Position numbers and translations under genes: made by a program. Shown piece after piece: positions 24,877 through 26,974 of a stretch of DNA of 26,974 nt. The stretch is from Lentzea aerocolonigenes. Its GTDB lineage: Bacteria; Actinomycetota; Actinomycetes; Mycobacteriales; Pseudonocardiaceae. Positions within the stretch are counted from its first letter, which is position 1. Every line of letters begins with the position of its first letter. The notes under the pieces were generated by a model, which was not told where the DNA came from, did not search any database, and saw only the letters and a program-made list of their open reading frames with translations. The DNA lies in the NCBI RefSeq assembly GCF_000955955.1, contig NZ_JYJG01000359.1, positions 1 through 26,974 of the forward strand, read 5' to 3'.

Positions 24877-24908
24877 TTGACATTGGAGTGCGCTCACAGG
24901 TTTAGCGT
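24877..24908 (+). promoter_or_regulatory. MerR-type promoter/operator with 20-bp spacer
   Basis: TTGACA (24877-24882) and TAGCGT (24903-24908) are 20 nt apart, the over-long spacing MerR-family activators require. The spacer holds the dyad GGAGTGCGCTC, as in many MerR operators. The -10 box ends 7 nt before the ATG of the MerR gene, so the transcript is probably leaderless and the gene autoregulated. Confidence 0.75.
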
Positions 24909-24915
24909 GGGGTGC

Positions 24916-25284
24916 ATGAGAGTCGCCGAGCTCGCACGTCAGGTCGGGGTCCGGCCCGACACCGTCCGGTACTACGAGCGCGCGGGTCTGCTCGCGCCGC
25001 CGCCGCGCACGTCGTCGGGGTACCGGCAGTACCCGTCGTCGGCCGCGGACCGGATCCTGTTCATCCGCGACTGCCAGCGCCTCGGCCTGACGTTGCGCGA
25101 GATCTCGTCGTTGCTGGAAGTCCGCGACACCGGCGAGTGCCCGTGCGAACCGGCAGAGCAGCTGCTGCACCGGCACATCGCCGAGATCGACGCGGAGATG
25201 GAACGGCTCGCGCGACTCCGTTCGGACCTGGTGGACATGGTCGGAACCGACTGTTCACCGTTGTGCCCGCCTGAGGGGAGGTGA
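24916..25284 (+). CDS. MerR-family regulator, probable metal sensor
   Basis: 122 residues. The MerR winged helix-turn-helix is MRVAELARQVGVRPDTVRYYERAGLL plus the wing SGYRQYPSSAADRILFI, followed by LGLTLREISSLLEV and a dimerisation helix (HIAEIDAEMERLARLRSDLVDMV). Five cysteines lie at 53, 75, 77, 113 and 117. Cys77 and the C-terminal pair fall close to the metal ligands of ZntR/CadR/MerR, suggesting a thiophilic metal ligand; which metal is unknown. Directly after the stop (TGA 25282-25284) the same reading frame continues with a very cysteine-rich stretch. No obvious metal-efflux or detoxification gene lies in the window. Confidence 0.88.
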   Translation: MRVAELARQVGVRPDTVRYYERAGLLAPPPRTSSGYRQYPSSAADRILFIRDCQRLGLTLREISSLLEVRDTGECPCEPAEQLLHRHIAEIDAEMERLARLRSDLVDMVGTDCSPLCPPEGR

Positions 25285-25290
25285 TCGGGA

Positions 25291-25326
25291 GTGGACGACT
25301 GCTGCACGTCTTGCGAGTGCTGCTGA
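25291..25326 (+). CDS. Possible cysteine-rich micro-ORF, or in-frame tail of the MerR gene
   Basis: GTG at 25291 opens an 11-codon frame, MDDCCTSCECC (five Cys in 11), ending in TGA. GGGGAGG (25275-25281) lies 9 nt upstream, so it could be translated on its own. It is in the same frame as the MerR gene and separated only by the MerR stop and two codons (TGA TCG GGA), so it also reads as a lost or read-through tail. CueR-type regulators end in a Cys/His-rich tail, which makes the tail idea plausible. A cysteine-responsive leader peptide is a third option, given the hairpin at 25354 and the gene beyond. Confidence 0.4.
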   Translation: MDDCCTSCECC

Positions 25327-25353
25327 CCGACGATTGATTAGTCGATTCACACC

Positions 25354-25378
25354 AATCCGGCGAGGCGCCCGCCGGATT
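25354..25378. terminator. Perfect 9-bp hairpin between the MerR and radical SAM genes
   Basis: AATCCGGCG (25354-25362) and CGCCGGATT (25370-25378) around AGGCGCC. No T-tract follows, so it could be a terminator of the MerR unit or an attenuator ahead of the radical SAM gene. The rest of 25327-25498 is relatively AT-rich and holds no gene that I recognise. Confidence 0.55.
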
Positions 25379-25498
25379 CGTGTCGGAAACATGTCACTCG
25401 TCCAACAGCAGCCCGATGTTTAAACGAATTCGACAGCTCCATTCTCGACTCGCCGGGGCAAGATGGTCATCGCACGGCGACGTCCAGGGGAGCGGGAC

Positions 25499-26323
25499 AT
25501 GACCGACCTGCGTTTCGCATGGCTCGAGATCACCGGCAAATGTCAGCTGAGCTGCACGCACTGCTACGCGGACTCCGGCCCGCGCGGCACGGACGGCGTG
25601 CTGCGAACATCGGACTGGTTCCGCGTCATCGACCAGCTCGCCTCTCTGGGCGCGCGGTCCGTTCAGTTCATCGGCGGCGAACCGACATTGCACTCCGATT
25701 TACCCGCGTTCGTGGACCGGGCCCTGGATGCCGGTCTCGGAGTCGAGGTGTTCAGCAATCTCGTGCATGTCGGCCCCCGGCTGTGGGACACGTTCTCCCG
25801 TCCCGGAGTGCGCCTGGCGACGAGCTACTACTCCGACACCGCCACGCAGCACGAGGCCATCACGGGCCGCCGCGGCAGCCACGCGCGCACCCGCGCCAAC
25901 ATCGCCGAGGCCCTGAGCCGCGACATCCCGTTGCGCGCCGGTGTCATCGATGTCAGCTCTTCCGACTTCATCGGCCGGCAACGCACACACGCCGCGCGTG
26001 ATGAGCTTTCCGGTCTCGGCGTCTCTTCCGTCGGCGTCGACCGTCTGCGCGGAGTGGGTCGTGGCGCAAACGTTTCACCTGGGCCTGACCAGCTGTGCGG
26101 CCGCTGCGGGCACGGCGCCGTCGCCATCTCCCCCACCGGCGAGGTCTGGCCGTGCGTCTTCGCCCGCTGGATATCGCTCGGCAATATATTGGATACGGAT
26201 CTTGAAACGATCCTGTCGACCGTGACCGTTGCATCTCTTGAGACGTCGCCGGTGACAGCCGGCTCTTCCTGCTGGCCTCAAGGCGGCGGCTCGTGCGCGC
26301 CTAACGATCCTCCGCGCCCGTGA
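25499..26323 (+). CDS. Radical SAM protein with C-terminal cysteine cluster (SPASM-like)
   Basis: 274 residues. The radical SAM cluster motif CxxxCxxC is Cys15, Cys19 and Cys22 ([15 protein letters not shown]), and the SAM-binding GGEP motif is at 59-62 ([11 protein letters not shown]). Later cysteines at 200, 203 (LCGRCG), 219 (VWPCVF), 258 and 266 suggest an auxiliary Fe-S cluster as in SPASM/twitch enzymes, many of which modify peptides. ATG 25499 is chosen because AGGGGAG lies 6 nt upstream; an ATG at 25463 is in frame. No precursor peptide or maturation partner is recognised next to it. The C-terminus is short and Pro-rich, and its last 23 bp overlap the convergent gene. Codons for NIL at about 229-231 include rare ATA. 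Substrate unknown. Confidence 0.85.
   Translation: MTDLRFAWLEITGKCQLSCTHCYADSGPRGTDGVLRTSDWFRVIDQLASLGARSVQFIGGEPTLHSDLPAFVDRALDAGLGVEVFSNLVHVGPRLWDTFSRPGVRLATSYYSDTATQHEAITGRRGSHARTRANIAEALSRDIPLRAGVIDVSSSDFIGRQRTHAARDELSGLGVSSVGVDRLRGVGRGANVSPGPDQLCGRCGHGAVAISPTGEVWPCVFARWISLGNILDTDLETILSTVTVASLETSPVTAGSSCWPQGGGSCAPNDPPRP
26181..26195 (+). repeat. AT-rich palindromic word inside the radical SAM gene
   Basis: GCAATATATTGGATA, identical to the reverse complement of 7014-7028 in the PucR gene. It encodes part of GNILDT with codons AAT ATA TTG. Confidence 0.6.
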
Positions 26324-26855
26324 TTCTCTTCGCGATCGCCCTGGCGCACTCGACGGCCTCGGTACGCGTGGTGTCGACCTCGACGTCGTAGCTCATCCCC
26401 CTGTGCACCAGCTCCGCCTGCACCGCGGCCATCCCGGCGACCCGATCGCCACGCGCGAGCTCCCGCCCGGCGGCGACCTCGGCGTCACACCTCACCCCGA
26501 CCCACAACACCTCGAACCCCTGCAAGACCTTCTCCCACCGCTGACGCGACTCGATCCCGCCGAGGAACACGTCGTCCACGATCACCCGCGCCCCAGCGCG
26601 AACCATCGCGGCGACCCCCTCCATCCACGCGTCCTCGAGCAACCGGAACTCGGCCCCGACGGTGACCTCGCCGTCGTCCGCGAACCCGATCCCCTCGGCG
26701 CCGAGCTGCAACCGCGGCGGCATCACGTCGATCAACGTGTCCACTCCGATGGCCAGCCACGCTTCCGGCAACACGGCCTGCAGACACCGTGCGATCCCCG
26801 ACTTGCCGGAGCTCGACCCACCGTTGAGAACGATCACCCGCACACCGTCAGCCAC
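26301..26855 (-). CDS. Chloramphenicol 3-O-phosphotransferase-like protein
   Basis: 184 residues, close in length to the Streptomyces venezuelae enzyme (178). The P-loop is GGSSSGKS (12-19), and Asp39 in GVDTLID matches the catalytic base. The segments [48 protein letters not shown] and YDVEVDTT follow the family almost word for word. The characterised enzyme phosphorylates the primary hydroxyl of chloramphenicol using ATP; homologues occur in many non-producers, so resistance is likely but not certain. The GTG start has only a weak GAGG just upstream. Its 3' end overlaps the radical SAM gene by 23 bp, tail to tail. The 40-bp repeat R5 lies 18 bp upstream of the start. Confidence 0.88.
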   Translation of the reverse strand: MADGVRVIVLNGGSSSGKSGIARCLQAVLPEAWLAIGVDTLIDVMPPRLQLGAEGIGFADDGEVTVGAEFRLLEDAWMEGVAAMVRAGARVIVDDVFLGGIESRQRWEKVLQGFEVLWVGVRCDAEVAAGRELARGDRVAGMAAVQAELVHRGMSYDVEVDTTRTEAVECARAIAKRITGAEDR

Positions 26856-26873
26856 GCCTCGACCGTACCCTTG

Positions 26874-26913
26874 GCAATGGGTCTTTTGACGACGCCGTCA
26901 AAAGACCCATTGC
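26874..26913. repeat. 40-bp palindromic repeat, copy R5 (perfect)
   Basis: GCAATGGGTCTTTTGACG and CGTCAAAAGACCCATTGC, 18-bp perfect arms around ACGC. TAAGC follows, as in copy R4 and as the complement does in R3. Confidence 0.95.
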
Positions 26914-26940
26914 TAAGCCCCAGCTCACAGCGTCGCGCCG

Positions 26941-26954
26941 GCTGATATATCGGT
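26941..26954 (+). repeat. GATATATC palindromic site, copy G
   Basis: GCTGATATATCGGT, 27 nt beyond repeat R5. CCGGC before it and GCCGG after it can form a 5-bp stem that puts the site in the loop. Confidence 0.8.
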
Positions 26955-26974
26955 GCGCCGGGCCAGCCGGATGC

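Noticed and set aside
25282..25326. Selenocysteine insertion at the MerR TGA
   Set aside because: I see no clear SECIS-like stem right after the TGA, and no selenoprotein gene nearby. Readthrough or mutation is simpler.
25281..25337. Alternative small frame GTG ATC GGG ... (18 codons, hydrophobic)
   Set aside because: It overlaps the MerR stop in another frame, lacks distinctive composition, and has no advantage in ribosome-binding-site spacing over the Cys-rich frame.

Overview
The window is high-GC DNA with GTG/TTG starts, short intergenic gaps, translationally coupled genes and several apparently leaderless genes. The gene families (DUF3039, DUF3099, a SigB-type sigma factor, class I fumarase, PucR, and an ABC sugar importer without its own ATPase) point to an actinomycete. 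I infer the Pseudonocardiaceae (Lentzea/Saccharothrix-like), but the genus is not proven. No rRNA, tRNA, CRISPR array, phage or transposase gene was seen.

Layout. 1-3350: a superfamily 2 helicase (minus), a YihY/BrkB membrane protein (plus) and a DUF3039 zinc-ribbon-like protein (minus). 3361-5133: pseudouridine catabolism, with psuG coupled to a PfkB kinase gene that carries a frameshift. 5134-5363: a repeat cluster. 5364-9160: DUF3099, a PucR regulator, a class I methyltransferase and dtd. 9161-12442: sigB behind an ECF-type promoter, a terminator-rich gap, then class I fumarase. 12443-15000: a second repeat cluster, a VOC protein, a decayed alpha/beta hydrolase and two tandem paralogous lipoproteins.

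15052-24870 is a coherent uronate/aldarate catabolic locus. An IclR regulator lies between two divergent operons. Leftward: solute-binding lipoprotein, two permeases, 5-dehydro-4-deoxyglucarate dehydratase, glucarate dehydratase and an uncharacterised protein. Rightward: IclR, uronate dehydrogenase and 2-oxoglutarate-semialdehyde dehydrogenase. Together they spell out the oxidative route uronate -> aldarate -> 5-dehydro-4-deoxyglucarate -> 2-oxoglutarate semialdehyde -> 2-oxoglutarate. The permease genes have no partner ATPase here, as expected when a shared MsiK-type ATPase is used. A strong intrinsic terminator closes the rightward operon.

24877-26974: a metal-sensor-like MerR gene with a classic 20-bp-spacer promoter, an in-frame cysteine-rich tail or micro-ORF just beyond its stop codon, an orphan radical SAM protein, and a convergent, overlapping chloramphenicol-phosphotransferase-like gene.

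The most unusual signal is not a gene. Three 40-bp palindromes of one family, plus two degenerate copies, sit in gaps beside a second short palindrome with core GATATATC. The hexamer ATATAT occurs at least nine times in this GC-rich DNA, including inside genes, where it forces rare ATA codons.
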